Positions 1-11,112 of a stretch of DNA of 64,000 nt are shown in pieces (positions within the stretch are counted from its first letter, which is position 1; the number at the start of each line of letters is the position of its first letter). The notes beneath the pieces were generated by a model. It did not search any database and had not been told where the DNA came from. It saw only the letters and a program-made list of their open reading frames with translations. The DNA is from Gongronella butleri (Eukaryota; Mucoromycota; Mucoromycetes; Mucorales; Cunninghamellaceae): assembly GCA_025201375.1 (NCBI GenBank), contig JAIWZP010000007.1, positions 1 through 64,000 of the forward strand, in the 5' to 3' direction. A program made the position numbers and the translations under genes.

Positions 1-63
1 TTTTTTAACAAGAAAAATAGCTGGGGTCGCGCTGGAAAAAAAAACCAAGCGCAAACAGGGTGC

Positions 64-266
64 TTACATCAGCAAAAGGGCAATTTCCCGTTGCTGATCT
101 TCAATTTCAGCCTCACCCTTCCATTTCTTTGCATGGCGACTGGCTTGTTTCTGCATGAATCGAGTCAATGCCGCCTGGCGCGCACGTGGCGCGCATTGCT
201 CCTTGGTCATAAACTCGTCCCGGTTCATCCGACGCATAAACTCCAATAAAAAGGATCCAGACGTGT
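64..266 (-). CDS. possible terminal coding exon of an unidentified gene (partial)
   Basis: An open stretch of about 67 codons ends in TAA at 64-66. It is preceded on the minus strand by a pyrimidine tract and an AG at about 267, as expected for a last exon. The peptide is basic and helical, with repeated Arg/Lys/Gln and a run of charged residues at the C-terminus. I do not recognise a family. I could not find a convincing upstream exon: the (CT)n/(T)n tract at 267-300 interrupts any extension, and the next minus-strand start, near 331, is in a different frame. It could be a short orphan, or the end of a gene broken by the tract. Exon-like composition is visible; gene status is inference. Confidence 0.3.
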
Positions 267-681
267 AAAAAAAAAAAAAAAAAGAGAGAGAGAGAGAGAG
301 GATGGTAGCGCTTGGACTGGTCAGAATTCATTTTTTTGAGCTTTTTGTTATTCCGGGAACGATTGGTCGTCTCCTAACGCAAGGACGCATAAGATTCAAA
401 TATAAAAAACGCACGAAAAACAACCCGACAGGCCACTTGCAGGAAGTGTGCCCATTTTTAACAGACTGTGCGAGTTTCAGCTGACATTTGCGCGTCTGTT
501 GTCGCGCTTTTACATGCATTTGCCCATGTGATCCGTGCAAAATATGCAAAATATACACAAAGCAAGAACACATTTAAAGGAAACGCATGTCGATCGAAAA
601 AAAAATGGGTTTCGTTTATATTTATTTGGCAAAATAAAGGTTATGTACATGTCTACTTTTTTTGGGGGGAAGGGGGGAAAA

Positions 682-1575
682 TTAAATGTCCAGAGTGGTG
701 GTGAGTGACGTGCGACGAGCGTTTTGATGGCGATGACGTCTGTAGCGGAGGAGAAGCACCATGCCAAAGTAGATGCCGAAGAGGCCGAAAAGGAGACTGA
801 GGAAAAAGGGGTTGGGGGAGGCGACGGGCCAATCGGTGGCCAGAGGTGGGTGTGGGTCGTCTTGTTCGACGAGCAATGTGGGCTGTTTTGCTTCTTTTTC
901 GACTTTTGTAGGCTCCATGGCACTGGCAGAGGTCGAATTGGCTGCTGGTGGTGGTATCGGATGGTGTTTGATGCGGAACGAGGCAGGAGGTATCATGTGG
1001 AAATTGTCATAGTCGATGACGACCATGCCTTGGAGCTCGAATGACTGCAATGGTGGCTGCTGCGCCGCCACATCGGCATTGGGTCGCCAAGACACATCTA
1101 TTGGCCACGATTTCAGGTGTGGATCGACGTGACCAAGCACAGCCGTCGTTTCTTCGCCTTGATGCTCGTCGTCATCATCGTCGCACGCCACAGGCGCAAG
1201 CAACGACTCGTCGAAATCGACAAATTCACCCACTGTCCGTTGCTGCGAGTCCTTGACCATCAGCATCAAGCCCTGGAATGTCCGTGTGCCTTCCACGCGG
1301 ATTCGCACCGCCCCGGACGCCGACGATGTATCAATTACAAACCGATAGCAGCCCTCACATGTTGATTTAGAGCGTCCATGCCCAATGACAGCCATACGAT
1401 CGAGATGACACTACAAAAAAAAAAGACAACGTCAGGCAAGTGTTCCTTCCCACAGAAAAAAAACGCCCCTTCTCAAGGGAAAAGTAGCACTTACAGTGCC
1501 TGGAGCACTTGGATAGCCGACCACTAGCACCAGGAACGCGGCTACAAGCGTCACAAGCAGCCATCGTGGTCCCAT
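682..1575 (-). CDS. Reeler-domain membrane protein
   Basis: Two exons (1575-1495 and 1410-682) encode 269 residues. Residues 1-20 form a signal peptide, a short charged start followed by a Leu/Val-rich core. The mature part opens with the Pro-Ser-Ala-Pro...Cys...Gly-His-Gly pattern typical of Reeler domains. The Cys-Glu-Gly-Cys-Tyr strand and the Phe-Gln-Gly-Leu-Met-Leu 'FrGfll' strand follow. An acidic loop and a proline-rich linker lead to one transmembrane helix at about 229-250, then an Arg/His-rich cytoplasmic tail. The layout predicts a type I plasma- or endomembrane protein with an extracytoplasmic ligand-binding domain. Animal Reeler proteins act in adhesion, immunity or redox (DOMON/cytochrome b561 fusions); no such fusion is visible here, so the function is unknown. 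The domain call rests on pattern recognition only. Confidence 0.65.
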
Positions 1576-2754
1576 GAGGTGTGTGAATAGAAAAATAAGC
1601 AAAAAGAACCTCGAGAAAAAAAAGGGATCAGGGCAAAAATAGACCTCATCAAGTTGGATTTGAAACCCCGCCAGACAAGCCATTTTTTACTGCTCTTTTT
1701 TTTTCTTACGCCTTGGTGGCCCATTGCATGCCAAAGGGCGCGTGGATGCCTATGGCGGCATAGTGGCATCCATTGTGCACTAAAAGCAGCCATTTTAGCC
1801 CGCGTTTCACTTTTTTTCCTTTGATTTTGTGCTGTTTTTGTCCGTGATCAGCGCATCCAAGGTCAGTGGAACCTTGTGGCGCTGGCGACGCCAGTCAACA
1901 GGTTCTGGGCACGCGTGCCAATGACTTTTTGTCTAGGTGGAAGTGGCGCTACACAGCGCAAACGCGCGTCTTTTGCCTTGCGCCATGCCAAAACCCACGT
2001 CATGTGCTTTTTTTTCTCTTTCTTGTCCGCCAGGAAATCAAAAGGCGGATCGATGTGAGGATCGATGCGAGGATCGATGCGGATGATCGCGCCTTTTTTT
2101 TGACGATGCGCGAGCCAGGGAGTTTTTTTGCTTTTTTTTATTTTTGCTCTTAATGGCGACAAATATAGGTAATGGGAACACCATGATGGCCATGTGGCGT
2201 CATGACACACCTTATGTCAGCCTTGAGGGACGTGTGGGTGACTCGGAACACAAATGGCTGACCTTGCGGGATAGGCGATCACCTGCGATTGCCTGCGACT
2301 CGTAAGAGTGGGACAGATTTCTCGCCCCCTTTTTTTGTTTTTGCCCCCCAATTGGGCGCAATGGACCACGTTTGTTTTTGCTCTAGGAAAGATTCGTATC
2401 TGAAACCCTGGGTGGCCTGTTTCTTTTTTATTTTTCCCCCTTGTCCGGCTAGATTTGGGTTCCCGCGACCCCATGTCGCATGATTTTTTACAATCTCAGC
2501 CAATGAAATGTGCGGATGGGTGTGGTCTGAGCATTTCCTAGTCGCTGCCTTGGTGCGCGTCTTCTGTGAGTTTGAGCAAAAATGTGGAACCAGATGACAA
2601 GAACCGTGCACGCCTATAAAAAAAAAAAAAAAGGAGAAACCCTGCCCGCTTTTCCCTCTTTTCTCAACAAGTTTTTTTTTCTCACTCCATTTTTTTGTTT
2701 CTTTTTACACAACATTCACACACATTCCCCCACCCTTACCGTCATCCATTTATC
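1576..2754. other. intergenic region with a small tandem repeat
   Basis: No convincing gene is visible between the Reeler gene and lactate dehydrogenase. Short open frames on both strands are low-complexity and lack coherent starts. A 12-bp unit (ggatcgatgYga) is repeated three times at 2047-2082. The last ~100 bases are pyrimidine-rich and form the likely lactate dehydrogenase promoter and leader. Confidence 0.6.
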
Positions 2755-3778
2755 ATGGCCTACAACAAAATTGCAGTGATTGGAGCTGGCGCTGTTGGCG
2801 CTTCTGTCGCGTATGCAGTGATTTTAAAACGCGTGGCGTCCGAGGTCTTGTTGGTTGATGTGGTGCCCGACATTGTCAAGGGCCAGGCGCTGGATCTGAG
2901 TGACGCCGCCGCCGTGAATGGCACGCGTGTGCGCGCTGCCACCAATCAAGAAGCCGGACAAGCGGACGTCATTATTATCACTGCCGGCGCAAAGCAAAAA
3001 GAAGGCGAGCCACGTACAGAGGTAAAAGTGGAAGAGGAAAAAAAAAAAGAGATGAGTGGCCGTGGGAAGAGGGAAGATGCCAATGACTGATTTTTTTCTG
3101 CTTCTTTTTTTTCTTTTTTTTTTCTTTTCCTTTTAGCTGGTTGGACGCAATTACAAGATCTTGGAAAGCGTGATTGGCGGGATGAAGCCTCTGAATCCCA
3201 ATGCGGTGATGATCATTGTGTCGAACCCGTGCGACGTGCTGACGGCCATTGCGCAGAAATTGTCTGGTTTGCCGCAAGGCCATGTGTTTGGCTCGGGCAC
3301 GTATTTGGATTCGGCGCGTTTGCGCGGCAAGTTGTCCAAGGTGTTGAACGTGAACCCATCGTCTGTGCATGCGTACGTGCTGGGTGAGCACGGCGATTCG
3401 CAATTCATTGCATGGGAGGCTGCCTCTGTCGCGGGCAAGCCCGTGCTGTCGTTCCCGGCCATTCAGGCGTTGGACCGCGACGAAGTCCAGCGGCGCATTG
3501 CCGGCAAGGCGTACGAGATCATCAAGCTAAAGGGCGCCACGTACTATGGCATTGGTGCATGTGCCGCCGACCTCGCCGAATGCGTCCTCATGAACAAGCA
3601 GCATGTCCGCCCGCTCTCTGTCTACGTCCCCCGCCTCGACTGCGTTTTGTCCATGCCAGCAAAATTCGGCTACAAGGGCATCGAGGAAATCTACGAGATC
3701 CCATTGAGCCCCCAGGAAAATGCAAAACTTGAGGCTTCTGCAAAGGCCATGCAACAGGTCCTAAAGTCTATCCTGTGA
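2755..3778 (+). CDS. L-lactate dehydrogenase (NAD-dependent)
   Basis: Two exons (2755-3021 and 3137-3778) encode 302 residues. The N-terminal GAGAVGA (about residues 9-15) is the NAD-binding Rossmann loop. The mobile loop carries Gln81, where malate dehydrogenases have Arg, and Arg87. Arg150 in the LDSAR motif binds the carboxylate, and His174 in GEHGDS is the catalytic base; the 24-residue spacing between them is the classical one (Arg171/His195 in the animal enzyme). It should therefore reduce pyruvate to L-lactate with NADH in the cytosol, as in lactate-fermenting Mucorales. The intron is purine-rich in its 5' half and almost pure T/C in its 3' half. Malate dehydrogenase is unlikely because of Gln81, although LDHs can evolve from MDHs. 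The start is the first ATG after a pyrimidine-rich leader. Confidence 0.93.
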
Positions 3779-5750
3779 ACCACTTTTGTAAATAAAAAAA
3801 AATTTCATGTCATGCTCGTTGTATATGAATGCTCTTCCCAGCCGCGCGCTGCGCATGTGTGGCTGCTCGATTGTATTTTAGCGCGTATTTTTGCGCGTTT
3901 TTCGATCAATATTGATTTTACTGGCCCGTCGCTACTTGAACAAAAGCAGAAAGTCCCTCTCGCACCAGTAAGCCCACCTCGAGACATCTGTGGCTGATGG
4001 ATGGCGCGCAATGAACAATTTTCAAAATTGACGATTTTCCAAGGGGTTCAGTCGACGATTCAAAAGTGGAGAGTTTTAGGTCCTTCGATTGCCACAACAA
4101 TAACGCAAATGGTAAACCACCCTCATTCACTGACGGCAATGCGATAAAAACCAAGGGTTCGTTGACTGATTCTTGCAAAAATGCGAAAAGTTACGATATT
4201 TTCATCCCAGAGCAAACTCGACGAGGATTCGTCGCAGAGCCTTGAAAGTCATCTCATCAAAAAGAGCATGACTTGAAGCGTGTCTTGACACCCAGATGCT
4301 CTGAACAAGGTAACTTTCTGCAGAATTAACGCGACAAGAATGTTAGGCCTACGACTTTGACGCGTGAAAAACCGCGTCAAACATTGTGTTAGACGCGCCT
4401 GGTCCTCATCAAATTGACGCGCCGGAGGCGTGTCTTGTCAGTGGACGCGTCGGTGCGGCTCGATACCGCGACCAGCCAGCTCAATCTGCCTAAGAAGTTT
4501 TATCCAAAATCGCTCATTGCGCGTGAACGAGCAAGTCGACCTCGCTCTTTTTTGAGCATTTTCCGTGTTTCTCTACGCAGCTCATCATGTGTACGAGTTT
4601 GATGAATTTCTGAGGACCCATTTTTCGATTTTCGTTTTCTAGCTCGCCACGGCTGATTTTTGATTTGGCCACTGTGTGGCCTGTTTCGCTTATGAACTGA
4701 CGCATCTTTGATACATCTTTGGTCATTTCTAGCTGGCCATCGCACATGCAGACGCGTTTCGAGGCGCTGCAGTACAACGCTGACGAAGGTCACTTTGATT
4801 GATCGGTTAAAACTCCCTCATCTGCTGTAATCCCGGGGCAAGCTCGTTCAAATGGTCTCCCTTTTGAATCAAATGGTCGTCGAGCCATGAAGTTCCACGA
4901 TGGCCATGTTTTCATGGCGGTCAGACTAGCTCCAAGTTGAGCAATGACGTTTTTAGCTTTCGTCCCTCCTCTAAAAGTGCATTTTCAGCAGCGCAATCAA
5001 GACTCGATATTGCGATTGGCTGCAAAATGTCCATTGCAAACCTTTTCGAGAAAAAGTGTTGGCTCGTCGGCAACTCGTGATGCAAGAAAAAAAAAACGAC
5101 AATTGCTATGTTTTGCTTCATTTAAGCGCATTCGCTACCGAGTTGCCCGAGGGTCGAGGTTGCGCACGGTTGCAAAAAGCACACCTTTTGTTAGACCACA
5201 TGTCCAGGAAAAAAAAAAGTGTTGGGGCGTTGCCAACGCGCGACGCGACTCGTAAAAAATAAGAAAATGAGCGATCCTTGCTCTGTTTGGAGGCGTAGGG
5301 TTGTGCGACGTTGTACAAAAAGGGCTTGTTCTGGCATGTGGGTGGGGGAGCGCATGACGGTGGAAGAAAAAAAAGGAGCGAATCTCCTCATTGTTTCCAA
5401 ATGTGTCGCATCAAAAAATCAAAATGTGATTATAGCAGGCATCACACCACCTTTTTTCGATTTGTTCCTTGCTTTTCCACGGCCTTGTGCCGAACCTTAT
5501 GCGGGGTGCCATGGAGCAGAACAGGTGAGACCCAAGGGTCATGAACAGCAACAAAAAAAAAAAAAAAGTTCAAGAAGGGCCATCAGGGTTGTCAAAAAGT
5601 GTTGTTTCAGATGAATTCAGTGATGAAAAAGGGGAGACCAAAAAAATGATAAAAAAAAAAAAAGCTCCCCAAATTTGGACCCTTGCCCTTTTTTCTTTCT
5701 GTCTTCCTTCTTTTTCTTTTTTTTTTTTTTTTGCGCCTTTTTATTTCCTG
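3779..5750. other. gene-free interval containing dispersed repeat copy A
   Basis: After the lactate dehydrogenase stop (AATAAA-like site near 3790) no coherent gene is visible for about 2 kb. Most of 3999-4790 belongs to a dispersed repeat, described separately. From 4800 to 5740 there are only short A/T-tract-rich open frames. The last 100 bases (5650-5750) are A-rich then T-rich and form the leader of the downstream gene. Confidence 0.6.
3999..4790 (+). repeat. dispersed non-coding repeat, copy A
   Basis: This segment aligns by eye, in the same orientation, with 33727-34500 (copy B) and 49133-50150 (copy C). Shared landmarks are the opening gatggcgcRcaatg, an internal gccttgaaagtcatctcatc (A near 4239, C near 49512), the gcgtgaWaaaccgcgtcaaac block (4362 and 49636), an acgagcaagtcgaYctcRctc block (4525 and 49801) and a closing gcgtttcgRgg. 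No open frame is conserved, and I see no terminal repeats. It is an ancient interspersed element of unknown class. Confidence 0.6.
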
Positions 5751-8236
5751 ATGAGTTCACTTTCATCGTATGAAGGTAGCGAGCGGTCTGTTGAGCGGCG
5801 CGGTGTGCGGTCTGATCTAGGTTCTTTGGACACGTCGCACACGACGGAGACACACACGACGACGTCTGTATCCGTGTCGACGGCTGCGACGTCGATTGAT
5901 ACGACTCGGCCTGGGTTCTTTCTACCACCACCGCGCGACACGGACGCTTGGAGCGTGGCAGCCACTATTGACGACCAAGAGTCGGTGTTGAGCACCAACA
6001 CGCAAAAGAGCAGAGTGCTTTACTTTGACGACCATGACCAACTAGGGGCGTCGTCATCGTCTTCGGTTCCACCGGTGCCAACGGCCAATACGACAGCAGC
6101 AGCAGCAGCAGCCATTGGAGCAGCAGCAGCAGCAGCAACAACAACAACAACAGCAACTACAGCCACAGCCACAGATGCAACGGCAACAATGGCAACAACA
6201 ACAGCCACAACAACATTGGGACCTTCTTCCTCTTCCATGACGCCTGTGCTCACTAAAGCATTGATGATGATGGACGATACCGATGATGCCGGCAGTGTTG
6301 GCAATCGGTCGCTTGCATCGCGGTCGCTTGTTGCGGAATATGGCGACCGCACCACGGACGGCGGATTTGCAAGTGATCTGAGCCTGGCCAATGACGATGA
6401 AGACGACGAACACTCCATGGACGATCGATCACCCGCGTCATCGCTCATCACGCACGCAACAGACCCATTCCCGCCCCATTTCCATCAATTGCAACATCAC
6501 AATGGCATTCGCCAACAACGACGAAGAAGTAGCGGGGCAGGACAGCTTCCTTCGCCACGCCGCAGTCTGCCACACCCCATCCAAAATGACCATCTTTCCT
6601 TTGTCGTTGCCCATTCACCCACCTCCATCGACACAAACACACAAGACACACATACCAACGCCTCCCTACATCGTCGTAAAGTTTCTAAAAAAAAAAAAAG
6701 CAATTGAGAACCCAATTGAATGGATGGACCTTGTTGACGCGTTTTTTTTTTCCAATTTTTTCCAATTTTGTTTTCTCTTTTCCCCCCCCTTTCTTTCTTT
6801 TAGCCGCGTCGCCTGAACATCCGCATCGTGCATCGACCGACAATGTGTCGTCATCATCTGCATACAGCCACCATCACCACCATCACCATCACGACTACCG
6901 GCCGCTGAATGTGGCTGTGGACGACGCCATTCGTGCGCCTACAGAGCCCGAGCCGAGCATTGCATCACTGCTCCACCATGATCATCACCACCACCATCAC
7001 CATCATCTTCATCCACATCATCCAAGGCATTCCGACGACGACGACGATGACGACGACATGGACAGCCATCGCCACCGAGACCATGGCACTGCCGATGATG
7101 AGCGCCCCAGCCGCCGTCAAGAGGAAGACGATGATGATGTGCCGTTTGGATTGGACGATTTGCATGGGTCGCACCGACGGCGGGATCCCGAGGGCAGCGG
7201 TAGCCCCACGAGGCACGCACCAGACCATCAAGGCGTCGACGAAAAGCATCCGTACGAGCGTCTTGTGGAAGAAAATGCACTCTTGTTGAGTCAACTGCGA
7301 TGCTTGGAGCTGACGACGAAGCACCAGCAGGAAATCATTGCGAATCTGCAGTCGCACCACCAACAGCCGTTGCTGGACTTGGCCACAGACGGCATGGATG
7401 CCACCACGACCCTTGCGCAGCAGCTGATGCAATGGGCAGAGCTGATCTCTGTCTTTTCACGGCAATGGACCACTCAGGATCAGCGATGGCAAGTCGAGAA
7501 GGACCTTGTGCAGCATATGCTCGAATACTTTTTGCTCGTCCTGCCCTTTGGCACGGAAAATCAAGTGTTGCTCAACACCGCTTATCGCGATCAATTGTCC
7601 CGCTTCCAAAAGACCCTGGGCCCCACCTTTGCAAAGTGGTATCGCCAGCAGACTGTCCAATCGCTTGCCCGCAACCCCGCCTCGCGCGACTATCTGCAGG
7701 CAGTGCGCATGCTCATGACCCAACATGTCACACGCGTCCTCGAGGCTGCAGATCCGACCCTGCTCACCGCATCCAAAGAGTGGCAGGCCCTCCTCAATCA
7801 ATGCACTCGCCTCTCGCTCGAATTGCATGGCGGCGACCACGACGTCATCATCCGCAACGTTGCCCCAGGCGACTCCTTTGACGAAAACACCATGACCGCC
7901 TTGGACGAAAAGGACGAAACTAGCGAAAATAGCTCAAGTGGCGAGAATGGCGTAAAAAAAGACGACAGTGCTTCGTCACCGTCCATATCCCCACCGCCTG
8001 TCCCCTCTTCCTCCATGATACGCTCGCCGGCTGCACCGCTCTCCCTGTCGCCCGCCTCGTCCGTGGTTCCCGTGTCCTCCACCGCGGCCACCGTCGGCTC
8101 ATCGAGCTCCACCGCCGCCGCCGCTGTCGCCATTATGAACAATAACAGCAAGCGCGTCGTCAAGACCATGATCTCGCCCATCTTTTTGAATGACAACGAC
8201 ATTGTCCTGCTGCCGGCTCGTGTCATTCTGGCGTAA
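5751..8236 (+). CDS. large low-complexity orphan protein with His-, Asp- and Ser/Thr-rich tracts
   Basis: Two exons (5751-6675 and 6804-8236) join in frame to give 785 residues. The first third is Ser/Thr/Ala-rich, with microsatellite-like GCA/ACA runs at 6100-6215. The middle carries two histidine tracts (near 6876-6894 and 6978-7020), an acidic Asp run (7032-7060) and Arg/His/Asp-rich segments. A predicted coiled coil follows, starting near LVEENALLLSQL (about 7258-7350), then about 190 residues of ordinary globular composition with many Trp, Leu and Gln. The C-terminus is again Ser/Pro-rich and ends in a hydrophobic stretch. I recognise no catalytic motif or named domain. The coiled coil plus disordered arms suggest a scaffold or regulator, and the His tracts could bind metal; both are inference. 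It converges on Emg1 at its 3' end. Confidence 0.7.
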
Positions 8237-8649
8237 AAAGCGTAAAAATTCCCCCCTTTTTCCTCCCTCTGTACCATCCTATTCTATTTTTTTCTTTGTT
8301 TTTTTTTTCTTTCATCGTGTTCGTTACTGTAGTGCCTTGCTACCTTTTTTTTTTACGCGAAAATAAATGTCATGCCTTTTTTTTTTTTCCCTCTCATGTC
8401 AAATCCCTTCCATTCCTTTGATTTTACAGTACCATGACTGTATTTGCGACGCATTGTGCTCTCGATGTGACATTCTTGATGTCACTCTTGCCATGTTATC
8501 ATACAATACGTATCCCTATGATATCCTCATACATCTTACATCCGCAATTGGCACGTTTCCATCCCTTTGTTTTAATACGAGTCATGCGAATGCTAGATTT
8601 ATTATAGATTTTAAAGGATGCAAAAGAAAAAAACGGAATGAAAAACAAG
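8237..8649. other. 3' intergenic region between convergent genes
   Basis: The stops of the orphan gene and of Emg1 face each other. The interval has T-tracts, an AATAAA-type signal near 8363, and two TACNGTA heptamers (about 8325 and 8425), the only ones I noticed outside the 17.7-22.3 kb island. No gene is visible. Confidence 0.5.
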
Positions 8650-9574
8650 CTAGATGATCCCCCAGACCTCCTCGACGGCGCATGCAATCTTGCCACACGC
8701 GACCGAGGCCGAGAGCGAGTAGTCAGAGACACTGATCTTCTCGTCGACGTACGCGTCGGCAAAATCATCGGTGCCGTGCGCCATGGCGCCAATGGCCACC
8801 ACGATGTTCTTGTCGCTCGGGATCGATGGCACGTACTCGGACAGCTTGACAGTCGGCGCATCCCACGAAAGCGCTTTTTAAAGGAAAAAGGAAAAAAATG
8901 AGGCGTCAACAACTTGTTTTTGCCTGTCAATGCGTGTTTCTTACCAATCTTGTGGCAATTGCTGGGCAAGTGCTTATCGATAGGGTTCTCAATGACACGC
9001 AGCAACTTTTCCTGGCCATTGACGGCGCGGATGCTGAGCTTGTGTAGCAATTGGACTGGAAAACGTTCAAAAAAAACACAAGAAATGAGCGACTTGCAAG
9101 ACCATTGCACACACTTTTTGAAAACTTACCCATGAGGCCGGCGAAACGCTTAAAAGTACGCGGGATACGGATGTGAGGGTTGACCTCGATGAGGACATTC
9201 TTTTGGGTATGGATGTAGACTTGAAGGAGACCGGCCTTGTTGAGCGGGCTGTCGAGGAGAGTGAGAAGGCATTGGTGCAAGATATCGGGGCGCGCCTCGT
9301 AGGTCTCTCGTCCCGTCTTTTTGAGAATGTGCAAGTGGTCGTCCACGTTGAGCAATTGATACGACCCCTCCTTTTGCTTGCCGATCTTGAGCGTTTCGAG
9401 CGTTGCGCCCTCCAACACCACGATCAGCCGTCGCGCATGCTCCTTTTCCATCATGGTCTTGGGCACCTTGGGCGCCTGAGGCACCATATGAACGTCTGTC
9501 GTCTCGCGCACCGCGCCAACACGAATGCGCTTGGGCTCTTGCCCGTCCTGCTTTTGCGACTCGCGCTTGGACAT
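8650..9574 (-). CDS. EMG1: Emg1/Nep1 rRNA pseudouridine N1-methyltransferase
   Basis: Three exons (9574-9130, 9055-8945, 8873-8650) encode 259 residues. The protein transfers a methyl group from S-adenosylmethionine to a pseudouridine in the small-subunit rRNA and is needed for 40S biogenesis in the nucleolus. Family signatures are clear: [64 protein letters not shown], and near the end [16 protein letters not shown] and EEVWGII. These form the SPOUT (alpha/beta-knot) fold with its C-terminal SAM-binding knot. The first ~50 residues are charged and poorly conserved, as in yeast. Length fits the family (about 250). It starts 191 bp from the divergent F-box gene, so the two probably share a promoter. 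Confidence 0.95.
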
Positions 9575-9765
9575 GTTGTATAAATGGTGAAAAAAAAAGG
9601 AAAGGAAAGGAAAGAGGAGTTGCATGAAAAAGGGCACAGGGCGCCCCTTCAAAAATTGATGCAAGTGGCTTGTCAAAAAGCGTAAAATATAAAAAATTGG
9701 CCTTTTTTTTTCCCGCCCTTTTGTATTATTCATTCCACTGTCTCTTTCTTTTTACTTTTGTATTT
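9575..9765. promoter_or_regulatory. shared bidirectional promoter region (inferred)
   Basis: Only 191 bases separate the Emg1 and F-box/ankyrin start codons, which point away from each other. The segment contains A- and T-runs and no other gene. A shared promoter is inferred from spacing; no specific factor site was recognised. Confidence 0.4.
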
Positions 9766-10788
9766 ATGCCTTTGGTCGCCAAGGGAAAGCAAAAAGCAGC
9801 AGACTTATGGAACGGGTTTGCGTCGAGCGACTCGGAAAGTGACAATAGCGACTCTGATAGCAGCAGCCACGACGACGAGGCGCCTTTGCCATCACCCACG
9901 ATAGCCAGCAAGCGAGCGAGGCCATTGGAAGCGTTGGAGGCCGTGCCTGCGGCGGGCAAGAGGGTCAAAAAGGCGGCAACGACGCTTTTATCGCTGCCTC
10001 ACGAGCTTTTGTGTGATATTTTTGTCTTTTCGGGCAATGCGGCGCTGCCTCTGGCGTGCCGCACGCTATTGTACCAGCTCTATCACGTGTCGCCCATTGT
10101 CAAGGTCCAATGGCTCCTGAAACGCGCCAACAACGACCCAAGCGCCGCTGCCTATCAAGGCATTCAATTCCCTTTTTTCAACACCGATATTCTCGTTCGC
10201 TTGGAACATTACCATGTCGTGCAGCAGCAACTGACCGAGCGCCAGGAAGGAAATGAGGAAACCCAAGACGAAAATGGTAGAAATCAAAATGAAAATCGCG
10301 AAAATCGCGAAAATCAAGACGTTTGCATCCGATTCGACGACAAGGCGCTACCGACGCACCTCTTTACAGCTGTTGCGCACGAGTCGCGCACCACTGAAGG
10401 CACCAGTAGCGGTGCGGCGGCGGCGGAGGCGTCGGCAGACATGCACGAGGCGCGTAACACGCTGCTTGCAGCATTGCTCAAGCGTGGCGCGTCAGCGACG
10501 CGTCCCAATGGGTATCCATTGATCAAAAGCGCGCAGCTGGGCGATCTTGCCAAGGTACAATTACTCGTGGACCACGGTGCCGACCCTGCGCACCGCAACA
10601 ACATGGCGCTCCGCATATGCGCGTCGCGCAACAACATGCCTATGGCGCGCTACTTTCTCGAAACACTGCATGTCCAACCAGACTCGGATACCCTCAAAAC
10701 ATGTGCACAAAAACAGCTCTGGGAAATGGTCCAATTGCTCATGGATCACGGCGCCGTTCCAGATATGTCCACCATCAATTTTACGTGA
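9766..10788 (+). CDS. F-box and ankyrin-repeat protein
   Basis: A single exon encodes 340 residues. Residues 1-70 are acidic/serine-rich and basic, nuclear-signal-like. A degenerate F-box starts at about residue 75 (LLSLPHELLCDIFVFSG...) and would bind Skp1. An Asn/Glu-rich insert follows (about 165-190), partly made of repeated ENRENRENQ-like units. From about 225 to the end there are three to four ankyrin-like repeats, with the VQLLVDHGADP and VQLLMDHGAVP helices most typical. The layout suggests a substrate receptor of an SCF ubiquitin ligase. The family, with ankyrins following an F-box near the N-terminus, is common in fungi and often lineage-expanded. The substrate cannot be predicted. 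Confidence 0.75.
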   Translation: MPLVAKGKQKAADLWNGFASSDSESDNSDSDSSSHDDEAPLPSPTIASKRARPLEALEAVPAAGKRVKKAATTLLSLPHELLCDIFVFSGNAALPLACRTLLYQLYHVSPIVKVQWLLKRANNDPSAAAYQGIQFPFFNTDILVRLEHYHVVQQQLTERQEGNEETQDENGRNQNENRENRENQDVCIRFDDKALPTHLFTAVAHESRTTEGTSSGAAAAEASADMHEARNTLLAALLKRGASATRPNGYPLIKSAQLGDLAKVQLLVDHGADPAHRNNMALRICASRNNMPMARYFLETLHVQPDSDTLKTCAQKQLWEMVQLLMDHGAVPDMSTINFT

Positions 10789-10861
10789 TTTTTTTTATTT
10801 TATTTTTTTTTTTTTGCCTCTACGTATTGAAATGATATGATACCCCCTCTTTTTCCCATTT

Positions 10862-10897
10862 CATTTTCCATCTCATTTTCCACCTCATTTTCCCTCT
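10862..10897. repeat. 12-bp tandem repeat in a convergent 3' region
   Basis: Three near-copies of cattttccaYct lie head to tail at 10862-10897, between the converging F-box/ankyrin and zinc-knuckle genes. The flanks carry TAATAGA/AATAAA-like signals near 10910 and 10945, so the repeat sits in one or both 3' untranslated regions. No function is inferred. Confidence 0.5.
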
Positions 10898-11112
10898 TGA
10901 TTTTTCCATAATAGATCTTTTGAGCATTTATTCCTCTTTTTGTTGCAATAAAGATCAACATAACGTGTCTCGGTCCGATTTTCTTCTTTTTTTTTTTCAA
11001 GGAAAGCTCCATTGAGCTTTTATTTCCCCATTTTATGAATCATGCAAAACAAAAAAATGATCACCAATGTGTCCCTGTTTCCTTGCGCTGAGCCTGTTTT
11101 CCTTCCATTTTC

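Noticed and set aside
6054..7432. Several long open frames antisense to the orphan gene, rich in Cys, Leu or Val.
   Set aside because: They mirror GCA/ACA and CAT microsatellites of the sense gene and change character at its repeats, so they are shadows.
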